This document shows, in pieces, positions 44,041-55,261 of a stretch of DNA of 64,000 nucleotides. Positions within the stretch are counted from its first letter, which is position 1, and every line of letters starts with the position of its first letter. The notes under the pieces were generated by a model, which worked only from the letters and a program-made list of their open reading frames with translations, searched no databases and had not been told where the DNA came from. A program made the translations under genes and the position numbers. The DNA is from Ichthyophis bannanicus (lineage: Eukaryota > Chordata > Amphibia > Gymnophiona > Ichthyophiidae). The DNA lies in contig CM066041.1 in the NCBI GenBank assembly GCA_033557465.1, positions 155,905,532 to 155,969,531 of the forward strand, read 5' to 3'.

Positions 44041-45425
44041 ATAAGAACATAAGAACATAAGAAATGCCATACTGGGTCAGACCGAGGTCCATCAAGCCCA
44101 GTATCCTGTTTCCAACAGTGGCCAATCTAGGTCATACGTACCTAGCAGTTTCCCCAAAAGACACAGGTTCTGCAGTGCTTGTACTAGGCCAAGCATTGAT
44201 ATCCTGGGTCCCTTTTTAATAGTGGTTTATGGACCTTTCCTCCAGGAACTTGTCCAAACCTTTTTTAAACCCAGCTATACTAACAGCCCTTACTACATCC
44301 TCCGGTAACAGATTCCAGAGTTTGATTACACGTTGAGAGAAGAAATATTTTCTCCTATTTGTCTTAAATAGTTTACCCTGTAGCTTCATTACATGCCCCC
44401 TAGTCCTTCTATATTCTGATAGCGTAAACAATTTATCCACGTTTATCCGTTCCACTCCATTCATTAATTTATACACCTCTATCATATCTCCCCTCAGCCG
44501 CCTCTTTTCTAGGTTAAAGAGCCCTAACCTTTTTAGCCTCTCTTCATAGGAGTAGCCTTCCATCCCCTTCACCAATTTGGTGGCTCTTCTCTGTACTTTT
44601 TCTAATAACTCTATGTCCTTTTTAAGATACGGTGACCAGAATTGCACACAATATTCAAGGTGCGGTCGTACCATGGAGCGATACAGAGGCATTATAATAT
44701 CCTTTGTTTTATTCTCCATCCCTTTCCTTAGGATACCTAGCATTCTATTTGCTTTCTTGGCCGCCGCTGCACACTGGGCGGAGGGTTTTAACATGTTATC
44801 CACGATGACTCCTAAATCTTTTTCCTGGGTGGTGGTTTCTAATGTGGAGCCTTGCATCTTGTAACTATAGTGTGGGTTGTTCTTTCCTAGGTGCATAACT
44901 TTGCACTTGTCCACATTAAATTTCATCTGCCATTTGGATGCCCAGTCTTCCAATTTATCCAGATCCTCCTGCAGTTTTCCACAATCCTCTTGGGTTTTAA
45001 CAACTTTAAACAGTTTTGTGTCATCTGCAAATTTGATTACCTCACTAGTTATTCCCTTTCCCAGGTCATTTATGAATATGTCAAAAAGTAGCGGACCCAG
45101 TACAGATCCCTGGGGTACTCCACTATTCACCTTTTTCCATTGGGAATATTGGCCATTTAGCCCTACCCTCTGCTTTCTATCTTTTAACCAGTTCCCGATC
45201 CACAATAGTACACTGCCTCCTATCCCATGACTTTTTAGCTTCGCCAAAAGTCTCTGATGGGGGACCTTGTCAAAAGCTTTCTGAAAGTCCAGATACACTA
45301 TATCAACCGACTCACCTTTGTCTACCTGTTTATGCACACCTTCAAAAAAACAGATCAGATTAGTAAGACAAGATCTGCCTTGTCTAAAGCCATGTTGGCT
45401 GTCTCCCATTAGGCCATTCAACATG
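44041..45425 (-). mobile_element. CR1 family A, 5'-truncated, inside the RTE LINE
   Basis: The 3' end at 44041 has the AAGAACATAAGAACATAAG repeat. The minus strand carries an uninterrupted ORF2 C-terminal half (about 45425-44216). It is inserted in the RTE between segments that are collinear in other RTE copies. The 5' end lies near 45425, at the boundary with RTE sequence. Confidence 0.85.
44216..45425 (-). CDS. CR1 reverse transcriptase C-terminal half, open frame
   Basis: About 400 codons are open without a stop. RT motifs: [50 protein letters not shown] and the catalytic FADDTKLF box, then [42 protein letters not shown], and the C-terminal KLFKTNRRKYFFSQRVIKLW. The endonuclease and the RT fingers are missing through 5' truncation. 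The intact frame indicates a recent insertion. The first ~8 residues of the open frame (upstream of 45425) come from RTE sequence. Confidence 0.85.
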
Positions 45426-46374
45426 GATCCTTGAGCATCTTGTAACATTCCAATTTGAGATTTGAGGCTGGAATTTTTTCTTTAACTCTCGTAGCTTTAG
45501 AAAATCCAATCTTGTTCTTCCTTTAATAGCTTCTGATTCTATTTCCTTGCATGTGTCATTGTAGTACTTCTCCTTGTCTTGTCTTGCTGCATGTTGGAAA
45601 TCTCTGAGTTCTGTGATTTCCTCTATTTCTCCTCTGGCTTTAGCTTCTCTGAGTTTCTGGAAAATTTTCAGAGTTTCTTCAGTCATCCATTTTGGCCGCT
45701 TTTTGCTTTTTCACCTTATGTAGAGACTTATTGCTTTCTTCCAATACAACCTTCTTGATGTCATCCCATAACTCTTCTGGAACTCTGTCATTTGTATCTA
45801 AAGCAGCAAATCAATTTCTCAGGCAGTCTTTAAATTTCAGTGGTGTATTCTCAAGGTCATATTTTGCTACATTCATGAACGGCTTGCTCTTTTTCAACTT
45901 GAGTTTGCATACTAGTAGTTGGTGATCTGTACCACAGTCAGCTCCAGGTTTTGTCTTTGTTGATGTTATCGAGCTTTTCCATCTTTGTCTTTCACAGATG
46001 TAGTCAATGTGATTTCCGTACAATCCATTGGGTGAAGTCCATGTGTACAGTCGGCGCTTGTGTTGCTAGAAGAAGGTGTTTGAGATTAATAGATCATTGG
46101 TCTTGCAGAATTCTTTCTCCAGCTTCATTTCTGTCGCCAAGTCCATATTTTCCAACCACTTTGCCTTCTTCTTTGTTGCCAACCTTTGCGTTCCAATCAC
46201 CCATGATTATCAGGATATCCTGTTTGCATGTTCTGTCAATTTCAGCTTGTACTTGTTCATAGAACTCATCATCGTCTTCCTCTTCTGCAGCTGTTGTTGG
46301 GGCATATGCCTGAATTATAGTTGTGTTGATGGACTTTCCTCAGATGGATAGAAATTAAGCATTCACTGACTGCA

Positions 46375-46836
46375 TTATATTTCATTACAGTTTTTGCAAG
46401 TTTCTTCTTTACTATGTGCAACACCATTTCTTCTTTGTCTTTCATTTCCAGCATAGTAAACCATATGATAATCAGAAACAAAATGCCCAAAGCCAGTCCA
46501 TTTCAGTTCACTGACACCCAACAGATCGAGTTGTACACATTCCATTTCATTCTTGACCACCTCCAACTTCCCTTGGTTCATGCTTGGTACGTTCCATGTC
46601 CCAATATATAAGATATCTTTGCAACTTCTGACTCTCTTTTCATGCACAGCAGATCCAGCCACATCATAAATGCTGGCTTTACTCTGAGAGGTCTTCAGTT
46701 CATCTCCTGTAGCCCTTTGAGTGCCTTCCAACCTGAGGGTCTCATCTTCCAGCACTATAGTGCAATTTGTTTTGTGACTATCTACTGGGTTTTCGAGGCA
46801 AGGTACAGAAGTAGCTTTGCCAAGCCTTTCTTCCAC
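46375..46836 (-). pseudogene. RTE LINE endonuclease domain (fragment)
   Basis: The frame gives an N-terminal tail rich in Glu/Lys/Thr, followed by LYIGTWNVPSMNQGKLEVVK, the endonuclease start of RTE LINEs (family form usually has WNVRSM). QLDLLGVSELKWTGFG and then YYAGNERQRRNGVA follow. Downstream segments of the domain are present in other frames down to about 45800. It would nick target DNA; it is damaged here. Confidence 0.75.
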
Positions 46837-47109
46837 GTAGTTAATTCCAGTGTTGTTGCATTTGTCATAGAAATATGATCCTCCGCTTACAACACTGTCC
46901 CATTCTGCTGCTGCCCAGATGGGTGGTTTGTCTTAGTCTGACATCTCAGCTGAGACCTGTCTATCTTGGGAGACCCTGCCAGTAGCTAAGCTACTGACAG
47001 CTTAGCTCTCAGCATTACTGATGCACACAAGCCGTCACAGCATGACAAGCTGCAAACCAAGTGAGGGATACGCCTTGTAGCGCTATACAAATGATAAGTA
47101 GTCATAGTA

Positions 47110-47422
47110 GTAGTAGTAATAGCAGAAAAAGCACTTTTTCTTCCAAAGGGAGAGATCCAAGTACTGTTCCCATAAATTATAGACCAATAAGTTCTCTGCT
47201 TATAATCTACAAGCTGTTCACTGCAATGGATGCTGACAGAACATGGGTGTTATTAGGGCTTTGGCATCTGAAAATGGGCACGCAGATGTCCATATCACAG
47301 AGATGTCTCTGGAGCCATTTTAAAAGATGATTGCATAGACACCCACAGTGTGAGGTCATCCAAGTTGCAAAGGGGCATGATGTGTGCTCCTGATTTCAGA
47401 AATGGCAAACACATCCCCACCC
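47110..47422 (+). mobile_element. LINE RT fragment (restriction-endonuclease LINE family)
   Basis: A plus-strand frame reads RDPSTVPINYRPISSLLIIYKLFTAMDADR, the NYRPIS block of a reverse transcriptase. Downstream frames break. The adjacent 47060-47130 has a tail-like TTGTAGCGCTATACAAATGA plus TAG repeats. The closest matches in this window by character are the RT pieces at 48069-48545, but the assignment is tentative. Confidence 0.45.
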
Positions 47423-48068
47423 ACTGATGGAACCATCCATGTCTATTCCTGCTCTAGGGCATGAATAGGAATCAGAAAAGCTCTCATGCTATTATCCAAA
47501 CACCTGGAGGGCATAGATAGGAAGGTACTCTGATATCCTCAATACTTTTCATGATGCTAACAAAAACTGCAGGGAAATGGGAACACTTGTTTTCAGTTTG
47601 GTACACTGATTCACTTTCCTGTATAAAAAATCATTTGGGGAAATGCCTGATGAAGGGCCAGAAGATTATAGTGGCCTGAAACATGGCGCTATGTAGCTAT
47701 TTGTGATTTACTGAGATTGAATGGGCTCAGAAATGGAAGTGTCTCTGAGCAGCCCAGCCGCTTAACCGATGATTGTGAAGAGGAGTTCTCAGTTGCGGAG
47801 GCTGGTGATTGCAATTTTGAAGAACAGATAAGTTCAAGTTACCTTGGTTTTGAGCGACTGATTTTCGCTGGGGCTTGCTTAGCACTTCCCTTGCTTTAAT
47901 TTGAATGTAATTTGAGCTGTTTGTTTCGGCTTGTAAAAACGAGTAAAAAGGAATGGTTACTTCGAGAGTGTTTCTTCATGGTAACAGTTCCGACAAAAAT
48001 AGTTAAATATTAAGAATAGGGTTTTGGGACAAAGGGGTTTAGTTGTGTGTTAGTTATATGTCCTTTGA
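47423..48068 (+). mobile_element. Penelope-like tail with hammerhead-type motif
   Basis: No coding region is recognised. Positions 47647-47682 form a hammerhead-ribozyme-like core (see separate entry), and the following AT-rich sequence to about 48060 resembles a Penelope-like terminal region. The element boundaries are not defined. Confidence 0.4.
47647..47682 (+). ncRNA. Hammerhead-ribozyme-like core
   Basis: The order is CTGATGA (47647-47653), stem II with AGGGCCA pairing to TGGCCT, then GAAAC at 47678-47682, followed by a potential short stem III (CATGGCGCTATG). This agrees with the conserved hammerhead core CUGANGA...GAAA. The cleavage-site nucleotide and stem I were not established by eye. 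Penelope-like elements are the usual source of such motifs in animal genomes. Confidence 0.5.
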
Positions 48069-48545
48069 GTGGTTTGTTTGTTAATATCAAGATCCAGCAA
48101 GGAATATTTCAGGAAGATACCTTGTCACTATTGTATAGCATCTAATCCTTTCGGTGTGCTTCTTAACTCTTTGGGGTTTGGGTTTAACCTTAATCCTAAA
48201 GCTGTCAAAGACGCAGAGGTGACATCACACCTACTGTTTGTAGATGACTGGCAGCCCTATAGTCCCAGCGATCAACACTTATTGAAACAGCTCCATCTAG
48301 TAAAAAGCTTTTCAGACGACTCTGGATATATGTACTAAGGTAACCTTCCTTGAAGGAAAATTGAGGGCAACTGAAAACATTTCTCTAACTGATAACCGTG
48401 ATATAAAGGAACCTGAACAGGGAGGTGTATATAAATAACTAGGAGTAGAAGGAGCAACAATTGAGCATAAAGTACTCAGAGAAAAAAAACAGCAAAGAGT
48501 ATTACAGGAGACTGAAGCTGATAATAAAAAGTGCACTGTGCATGT
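48069..48545 (+). pseudogene. LINE reverse-transcriptase fragment with F/LVDD box
   Basis: Frame-shifted translation gives ...QQGIFQEDTLSLLY, ...SHLLFVDDWQPYSPSDQHLL and VYK-LGVEGATIEHKVLREK. The QGIFQGDTLSPLLF-type motif and the catalytic VDD mark RT domains of LINEs with a C-terminal restriction-like endonuclease. Stops occur throughout. It is followed by hAT-like sequence at 48546. Confidence 0.6.
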
Positions 48546-49743
48546 ACTGACATTTGTTAATGTGCTTTAATCTTTGGTAAACATGCTCCTTATGAATGTA
48601 CAGTGAGGATAAAGAAAAGTGACCAGATTTCTACATTACTGTCTTCCAGTGCCAACTGCCACTTACATTAAGAAGTACTAATAAACCATGCTTATTAAGA
48701 ACCCATAGCAAACCTGCCATACCATAACAGCATTACCAGGACTCATATAGCACCAAACCCTATGTATCAAAAGGCAACACTGCAAATATAAAACCAATAC
48801 ATCTATAGAAAGCCAAATATCTCCTACTGGGAAAAGAGAACAAGAGGCACTGCTAACAGAAACTACACAAATAGAATACCGTAGTTTCATCACACACACA
48901 CACAAACACAGACAGACTGGCACCAACTATAGTTCAAGGGATCCCATTTTAGTGATATGAAGACAATAATTGGACTGGGACCCCCCAAGAAGCTAAAATT
49001 GGTATGTATCATAACACTGCAGAAAAAAAACTAGGAATTAATTTCCTCTTGTACTGACTAATACACAAAGATGTCAACAATGCACATTTGCCAAACTTAA
49101 CCTATCCAGTTAATAAATTTAAAATAAAATACTTTTTTGTACCTTTTGTTGTTTTGGATATTTTCTTTTTCAGTCACAGTTCCCCCGGTTTCTCTTCTGC
49201 TTTCCTCATCTGCTAGCTCTCTATCTTGTGTCTGCTGTCCATTTGTCCTCTCTTCTGTCTCCCATCTTTTTCCATTCTCTCCCTACATCTGCCTCTGACA
49301 TATTGGTCTTTCCATTTTTGCTATTTCTTCCATTTCTTTCTTCTCTCCCTCTCCAGCCACTCAAATTTCACCCTCCATCCTCCATCCTCTTTTGTCTTTT
49401 TACCCACCTATCAATGTCTTACTCCATTTCTACTGAATCAGTGCTGTGTGTAGCATTCACTTCTAGTGGACAGTTGAATGACCCCATGCACCGGACGTGA
49501 ATGCTACAGGCGGCACTGACTGCTGCCGCTGACTAAGAGTAGAAATGAAGCTGGAGCTGGTGCAGATGCCATACGATCTTTCTGCCATTTGGAGCTGTAT
49601 GGAAAAGCCATGCTGCTCATCCCTTGCCCAGGGGTGGCTCAAGACAATCTGCTGCCTGAGGTGAGAGATAAGCTAGCGCCCCTCTCCCCCCCCTCCAATA
49701 GCCAAAATGCAGTGGTCTCCCCAGAGCTCTAGCCAGGTACTCC
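48546..49743 (+). mobile_element. hAT-like non-autonomous repeat
   Basis: Positions 48546-48790 match 9235-9380 and 53240-53480 (shared TTTCTACATTACT and CCAGTGCCAACTGCCA-type phrases), and 49080-49160 match 53560-53640. A pyrimidine-rich segment follows (49180-49440). Around 49624 CAGGGGTGGCTCAAGACAA resembles a hAT end of the group seen at 17513. No coding is supported. Confidence 0.5.
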
Positions 49744-50345
49744 TCACTCATAACACCAGTCAGGTGGTTGCCCCATGAATAAAAAAAGCAATATATTTCC
49801 AGGCCATAAACTGCATTCTTCTTCTTGCTTTTTATTTTTGAACATATATTCTACATCCAACAAAACTCTTCTCTCAACAATGCATGCAGACGATATTTCC
49901 CCATATAACTTAACCAGGGTATGTGGAGTAGGATCTCGGTCTCTCAAATTTACTGCCAATGCTTGGCGTAGCACTTGCATTGTGCCAAAGAGAGCCTCCT
50001 GGAGTTCATAAGATGTAACATGCATGGGTAATTCATCAAAGTGTACTTGGAAATTCTTCTTAATCATGCCTCTGGCACCCAACATGATGGGAAATAACTC
50101 AATATCTCTCTGGCACATTTTCTTGGTCTCTGACTGCATTTCTTGATACATGAAAATCTTCTCCCTCTCAATGCGATTCACAGAATAGCCACTTGAAACT
50201 GACACCTCTATAATTAATGCTGTTCTGGTGTTCTCATTTACCACTATGTCGGGTTTCCTTGCATCCAGTTTCTTTTCTATCGGAATGAATATGTCCCAGA
50301 TGAACATAACCTCTTCATTCTCTGTAATTCTCTTAGGATCATGAT
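49744..50345 (-). pseudogene. LINE C-terminal restriction-like endonuclease region
   Basis: The minus-strand frame is open from 50307 to 49744 (187 residues) and extends at the front in the sequence to about 50345. Motifs: LDARKPDIVVNENTRTALIIEVSV, a PD...E-type (PD-(D/E)XK-like) active-site pattern, then ERE-KIFMYQEM and ELFPIMLGARGMIKKNFQ. This fits the restriction-like endonuclease region found in certain LINEs. A relative of the last segment is at 31145-31329 on both strands. The catalytic Lys is not at the usual spacing, so the endonuclease assignment is moderate. Confidence 0.6.
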
Positions 50346-51216
50346 CCCAGTGCTTTTCAGTTAATTCTACACAAGAAATAAAAATAAAAAGTGAAAACTA
50401 TAGCACAGGACCTACAGAGCATATCTACTATTCCGTATTAGCACTAACTTCCAAAGCTCACACAAGGAGCCTACCCCAAAAAGGGCAGTAATATAAATAT
50501 TGTAGTGGGCCCTAGAACAGCCACACACCTATTAAGAAACTTAACAAGCCAGTAGGGCTAGTGCAAGGATTAGAGGTGCCCTAGGTGAGCCCCTTCATCC
50601 TACTGCCCCCCACAGCATCCCCCACCCCCACTGCCACTTCTGCCACCCCTCTCTTGGGCCAGCAGTGGTGGCAATGGAAAGGGGATCCACGATGCAGCGC
50701 TTACCAAAGGCTCCAGTATTGCATTGCCGATCCTGCTTGCTATCTTTGGGTGCTTCCGTCTTCTCCAATGTAGACTTCCAATTTGGCATAAACTGGAAGT
50801 TGGTGTCGTAGGGGGGCTGAAGTGCCTGCTTATCTGACATTGCTGCCTGAATGTCTCATTGCCATCTGAAATTGAACATGGCAAAACTTAGCTCCTTATC
50901 TTTTCTCCTACACCCACCTCCCCCACTTCCTCCCTTCTCTATTTCTGTAGATAACACTACACTCCTCCCTGTTTCTTCAGCTTGCAAACTTCGGTCATCT
51001 TTGACTCTCTTTCTCTGCACACATTCAACAGATAGCTAAAACCTGTTATATCTTTCTCTATAAAATCATCAAAATTCATCCCTTCCTTTCTGAACACACT
51101 ACTAAGACCCTGATGCTTCTCACTCTCTTGTTCACTACTTATGTGTATCTTACTATGGTCCAATTCTCAGTTTTGTGGTTCTTCATCTTGATTAGTTTAT
51201 AAGCTCTAGTCTTGAA
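50346..51216 (+). mobile_element. hAT-like repeat and unassigned sequence
   Basis: Positions 50380-50520 match 26030-26170. Around 50550-50600 the sequence ends in CCAGTAGGGCTAGTGC...TGCCCTAGGTGAGCC, resembling a degenerate hAT end, followed by C-rich sequence. Positions 50850-51200 are unassigned. No gene is supported. Confidence 0.4.
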
Positions 51217-53097
51217 GGACTAGAAAAGGGGACTGCTACTTCTGGAGAGAGATCTACAATTGTGAGTATATACTTCTGGGAATTTTTCTGAAGGGGCTTC
51301 TTTGGATTAAAGCTGATTAATCTGTGAACCCAGTGTATTTGTTAAATCAGTCAGGGCCTAGTAGCAGCAGTTTAACCCATTTTGGACCAGCGTATGTTTT
51401 ATATACATAAGGTTTCCATATTTACTACTCAACTGTTTACTAATTAATGGTTATAAATTCAATGGAACTATGTTTAGCTATTATCGTTATGTCAAAAAAT
51501 GTTATATACAGATTTTTTATCTGAGATCTAGTTAGTTTAATAGGTATTCGAAGTTTTCTGATTTTGATGGTACTGGCGGCTCAACATAAAAAGATCACAA
51601 AAAATAGTAAATAGCTTATAATGTTGTAATAGCTACTATTTTGCAAATAAAAGTATTTCTAGACTTTAGAAAATAGGTTTAGATAATTGTAAGTTACTTA
51701 GTGTCAGAATATTGGTGCATATATCGGCCTTGTATGTTTTTCATACGCTGGGCTAATATGTTGTTGAAACTAATTGCTGTCAAGCATTCTGTTCTATGTG
51801 TTTCAATGGTGCAATATCAATGCACTGCATCAGAAGTGTTTTCACGTGTATCATATTCCGCCATCAGAATGGACTGTTGACAAACTATATTATATCATAA
51901 TAGTGTTTTAAATGAAAACTGCAGTTTCAATAGTATCATACAGTATGTTTGTCAATGAATATTGGAACTGAATCCTATCTTTTCTGAAGACGGACAATAT
52001 ACTATATTGGACCAGTGTATGAAAAACATACACTATGTGAAACTTCTGTTTTCTGCAAAGTTTTAATATTTTTTATTATTGCCAGTATTTCATAGTTGTT
52101 TGAGTGTAACAAATCTAATAAATCATCCAGAACAGAGAGAGAATATGTGAGCTGTTCAAAACGGGTTAAGTTTAAATTTAAAACACAGAAGAGAGCTTTC
52201 TGGTTAGATTTCATACCCAGCAGAGAGCTTGTAGTTTAAATTTAATACTCACTCAGGGCCTAATATCAGAAAAGTACTTTTAGTTTAAATTTAAAACACA
52301 GAAGAGTTTTCTGGTTAAATTTAGAACCCAGCAGAGAGCTTCTAGTTTAAATTTCATAATAAGTCAGAGCCTAGCAGCAGCAAAGAGCTTTAATTTAAAT
52401 CAAATCAGAATATAACTTAGCATAAAAGGCAAAACAGGGTCAGTATTCTTTGAGCAACAAATAAAGTCTTTTAGAGACCTTTACAAAGAGGCCTTCTACC
52501 TAGGGGGCAAGAGACTTGTGAAACGTTTTCAATAGGTGTTAACACCAGGTGGCAGGTCAAAAGGCCATTTTGAAAGACTCCTTCTATCCAAGCAAGGACT
52601 GTTAATCACCCAGGCAGTTGATCACAGCTTACCTCAGAAGCACAGGACAGGGTACTGTGTAGCAGTCCTCTTTTAATAAGTGTTATTTCCCTCCCTCCTT
52701 CCCTCCCCAACACTCACCCACCCCTGGGATAATCATAACTTTATAGGTACTTACACATCTTAAAGAGAAGGAGGTGCTCTCAGGTGCAGCTCGTTATCCA
52801 AATCAGTCATACACTAAGGACCTGAGATTAATTAAGCTTCAGGTGAACAAGGTATATTAAACGTATTAGGTACAATTTTATTAGTATAAGTATCCATAGC
52901 AACCCTTAGTAAGTAAAAAACTTAAAGATCTAAACACAAGCTTAAAAATTAAGATGTAGACAGCAGTCCAGCAGCAAGATGGGGCTTTCCAGTCTATTGC
53001 ATTGAGTGTCACATGTATGATTTTCTCCCAGTTGGTGAGAGGCCTTATGTGTGCACAAGGTGCAAGGCGCTCTTTGCTCTCAGGGAACAAGTCCATT
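51217..53097 (+). mobile_element. CR1 family A 5' region (5' UTR and start of ORF1), left part
   Basis: Plus-strand equivalent of 38740-39815. It starts AGGACTAGAAAAGGGG and carries GGAGAGAGATCTACAATTGT, then the A/T-rich tandem repeat (51310-51371, then 52166-52430), unique 5' UTR sequence, and the ORF1 N-terminus ending at 53097 (FPVYCIECHMYDFLPVGE-like, with CTRCK). A piggyBac element (51376-52165) and a hAT element (53106-55253) interrupt it. It resumes at 55262. Confidence 0.75.
51376..52165. mobile_element. piggyBac-type non-autonomous element (790 bp)
   Basis: TTAA duplications (51372-51375 and 52166-52169) flank it, with CCCATTTTGGACC and, inverted, CCCGTTTTGAAC ends. This matches the piggyBac TTAACCC...GGGTTAA rule. 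The interior has repeated hairpin-like TATGTTTTATATACATA, TGTATGTTTTTCATAC and GTATGAAAAACATAC motifs. It has no coding capacity. Removing it restores the CR1 tandem repeat. Confidence 0.85.
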
Positions 53098-54289
53098 CTC
53101 TAGAGCAGTGATGGCTAACCTTTTTGAGCCCGAGTGCCCAAACTGCCGCACAAAACCAAAGAATTTCCTCAAAGTGCCAGCACGTCATTTGCATAAGTGG
53201 TCTTATTTGCATAAATATTTGCATAATGTTACCATACACTAACTTTTAGTAAACATGTCTCTTAATGAGTGTATGGATAAAGAAAGACTAAAAGATTTCT
53301 ACATTACTATAATCCAGTGCCAACCGCCAGGCACATTAGGAACTACTACAAACGCTGCCCATTTAGAACCCATAGCAAACCCGCCGTATCCTGACAGCAT
53401 TACCAGGACTCACAAAGCACCATACCCTACCTATCAAAAGGCAACACTGCAAATATTAAACCAATACATTTCAGTGAATACTGGGGAAAGAGAACAAGTG
53501 GCAACGTCAAATAGGAATTTCCTCTTGTACCAAACAAAGCGCAGATGTTAATGATGCACATTTCCCAGAGCTGACATATTCCAGTTAATAAATTCAAAAT
53601 AAAGAGATATCGTTCTACCTTTTGTGCATTTTTTTTCAGTTGCAATTGGTCCAGCCATTTTCTTCTGGTTTCTTCATGTTTTCTGCTAACTCTCCATCGT
53701 CTGCTGTCCATTTGTCCTTTCTTCTCTCTTCTAGTTTTTTTTTCCATTCTCTCTCTCTCTCTACATCTGCTTTAACATACTAATCTTTCTCCTTTTGCTC
53801 TTTCCTCATTCCTATTTCATCCACACAAATTTTACCCCTCCATCCTCAATCCCCAATTACTCTCCCAATACCTGGCCAATTGTAGATTTTTCATCCCTCC
53901 TACACAAAATATTTTTCCCCTCTCCATTTTACTCTCCCAGCCCCATCCCATTCTAATCCTCCCCCAACATCAGCTCCCTTCTAGTTCCAGTCTCACCCAG
54001 CATCCATTCCCTTCTTCAAGCCCCCCACTTCCCCTCAGCCCATTTCCATTCCAAGCCCCGTCCCCATCAGCTATTTACAGTTCAAGCCCCCCACTTGCCC
54101 GCAGCCCATGTACATTCCAAGCCCCATCCCCAACAGCTATTTGCAGTTCAAGCCCCCTTCCACTCAGCCCATTTCCAGTCCTAGCAACCCCCCCAACCCA
54201 TTACCAGTCCTAGCCCCCCATAGCCCACTCCCAGTCCTAATCCCACCAGCCCATTTCCAGTCCTAACCTCCCCATCAGCCCACTCCCAG

Positions 54290-54740
54290 TCCTAATCCCC
54301 CATCACTCAATTGTTAGTTTAAGCCCCCCCAGCGCCTATCACCACTACTAAACCCCCCCCAGCGCCCATCACCACTCCTACCCCCCCCAGCCCAGCGCCC
54401 ATCACCACTCCTACCCCCCCCCAGCCAGCCCAGTGCCCATCACCACTCCTAACCCCCCCCAGCCAGCCCAGTGTCCATCACCACTCCTAACCCCCCAGCC
54501 CAGTGCCCATCACCACTCCTAACCCCCCCACCCCAGCCCATCACTACTCCTAACACCCCCCAGCCCAGCCCAGCCCATCACTACTCATAACCCCCCCCAG
54601 CCCAGCCCAGCCAATCACCAATACTAACCCCCCCCAGCCCAGCCCAGCCCTGCCCATATCCAATCCTAAGCCCCCCAGCCCAGCCCAGCCCAGCCCATCA
54701 CCACTCCTAACCCCCACCCCCCACCCCCAGCCCATCCCAG
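54290..54740 (+). repeat. C-rich minisatellite
   Basis: Roughly 25- to 38-bp units of the type CAGCCCAGTGCCCATCACCACTCCTAACCCCCC repeat with variable C-run lengths. On the complementary strand this is a series of G runs (five to eight G) at regular spacing, which could form G-quadruplexes. It lies in the hAT element. Confidence 0.75.
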
Positions 54741-54770
54741 CCCAGGGAAAATTTAAAAAAAAAAGAAAAC

Positions 54771-55154
54771 CTGTCTGCTGCCGCTGTCGGGGCCGCCGCG
54801 GCAGAATCGAGCGTGCCGCGGGGCCCCCCTGTACCCGGCACAGCCTCTCCTCCCTGTAGCAGCTCTCTCGTTGGAGCTGAAGTCAGACGCGCCGGCTTGC
54901 AGAGCGCGAGGGAAGAGTTTTTCCCTCGCTGCTCTGTTAAGCCCGCGGGGGCTGATGGGAAGTTCCCATCAGCCCCCGCGGGCTTAACAGAGTCGCGAAA
55001 GGGAAACTCTTCCCTTCGCGCTCTGCAAGCCGGCGAGTCTGACTGCAGCTCCAACGAGAGAGCTGCTACAGGGAGGAGAGGCTGTGCCGGGTACAGGGGG
55101 GCCCCGCGGCACGCTCGATTCTGCCGCGGCGGCCCCGACAACGGCAGCAGACAG
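54771..55154. repeat. GC-rich palindrome (~384 bp, arms of ~191 bp)
   Basis: The left arm 54771-54961 and right arm 54963-55154 are near-perfect reverse complements centred at 54962 (GATGGGAA-G-TTCCCATC). A few indels and substitutions are present, for example in the ACTCTTCCC...GGAAGAGT part. It is CpG-rich compared with the surroundings. Hairpin extrusion could destabilise this region or hinder cloning. Confidence 0.85.
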
Positions 55155-55261
55155 GGTTGTTGTTTTTTTTTCGATGGCGGACCTTCCCGCGTGCCAGCTG
55201 CAAGGCCTTCGCGTGCCACAGCTGGCACGCGTGCCATAGGTTCGCCATCGCTGCTCTAGAG

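Larger units (their letters stand above)
40426..47050 (-). mobile_element. RTE LINE, near full length, with three insertions
   Basis: On the minus strand the element runs from an endonuclease region at about 46900 to a 3' end at 40426 with a short AACAATAACAACAAC tail. Motifs in order: IGTWNVPSMNQGKLEVVK (endonuclease), ISNWNVTR/KKRWKEY (linker), GFRKGRGTRNIIADVRWILEK and CFIDYSKAFQCVNHEKLW (RT), RYADDTTLLAES-type sequence near 41540, and FGHIMRRERLEKDIMLGKIEGQRKRGRP at the C-terminus (40683-40456). It is interrupted by a hAT MITE (41118-41465), an LTR-like element (41795-43434) and a CR1 (44041-45425). Without these its length is about 3.2 kb, normal for RTE. Confidence 0.8.
53106..55253 (+). 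mobile_element. hAT-type non-autonomous element (2,148 bp) inside CR1 ORF1
   Basis: The 8-bp duplication CTCTAGAG (53098-53105 and 55254-55261) is exact. Terminal inverted repeats are CAGTGATGGCTAACC on the left and CAGCGATGGCGAACC inward from the right. The interior has, in order: sequence shared with 9200-9380 and 48546-48790, a pyrimidine-rich region, a C-rich minisatellite (54290-54740), and a palindrome of about 384 bp (54771-55154). The frames in the palindrome (54707-55259) are mirror images and not credible genes. No transposase is encoded. Confidence 0.9.

Noticed and set aside
54707..55259. Open frames of 148-176 codons on both strands
   Set aside because: They fall on the GC-rich palindrome of the hAT element; the two strands encode mirror images of each other, so the frames come from the inverted repeat.
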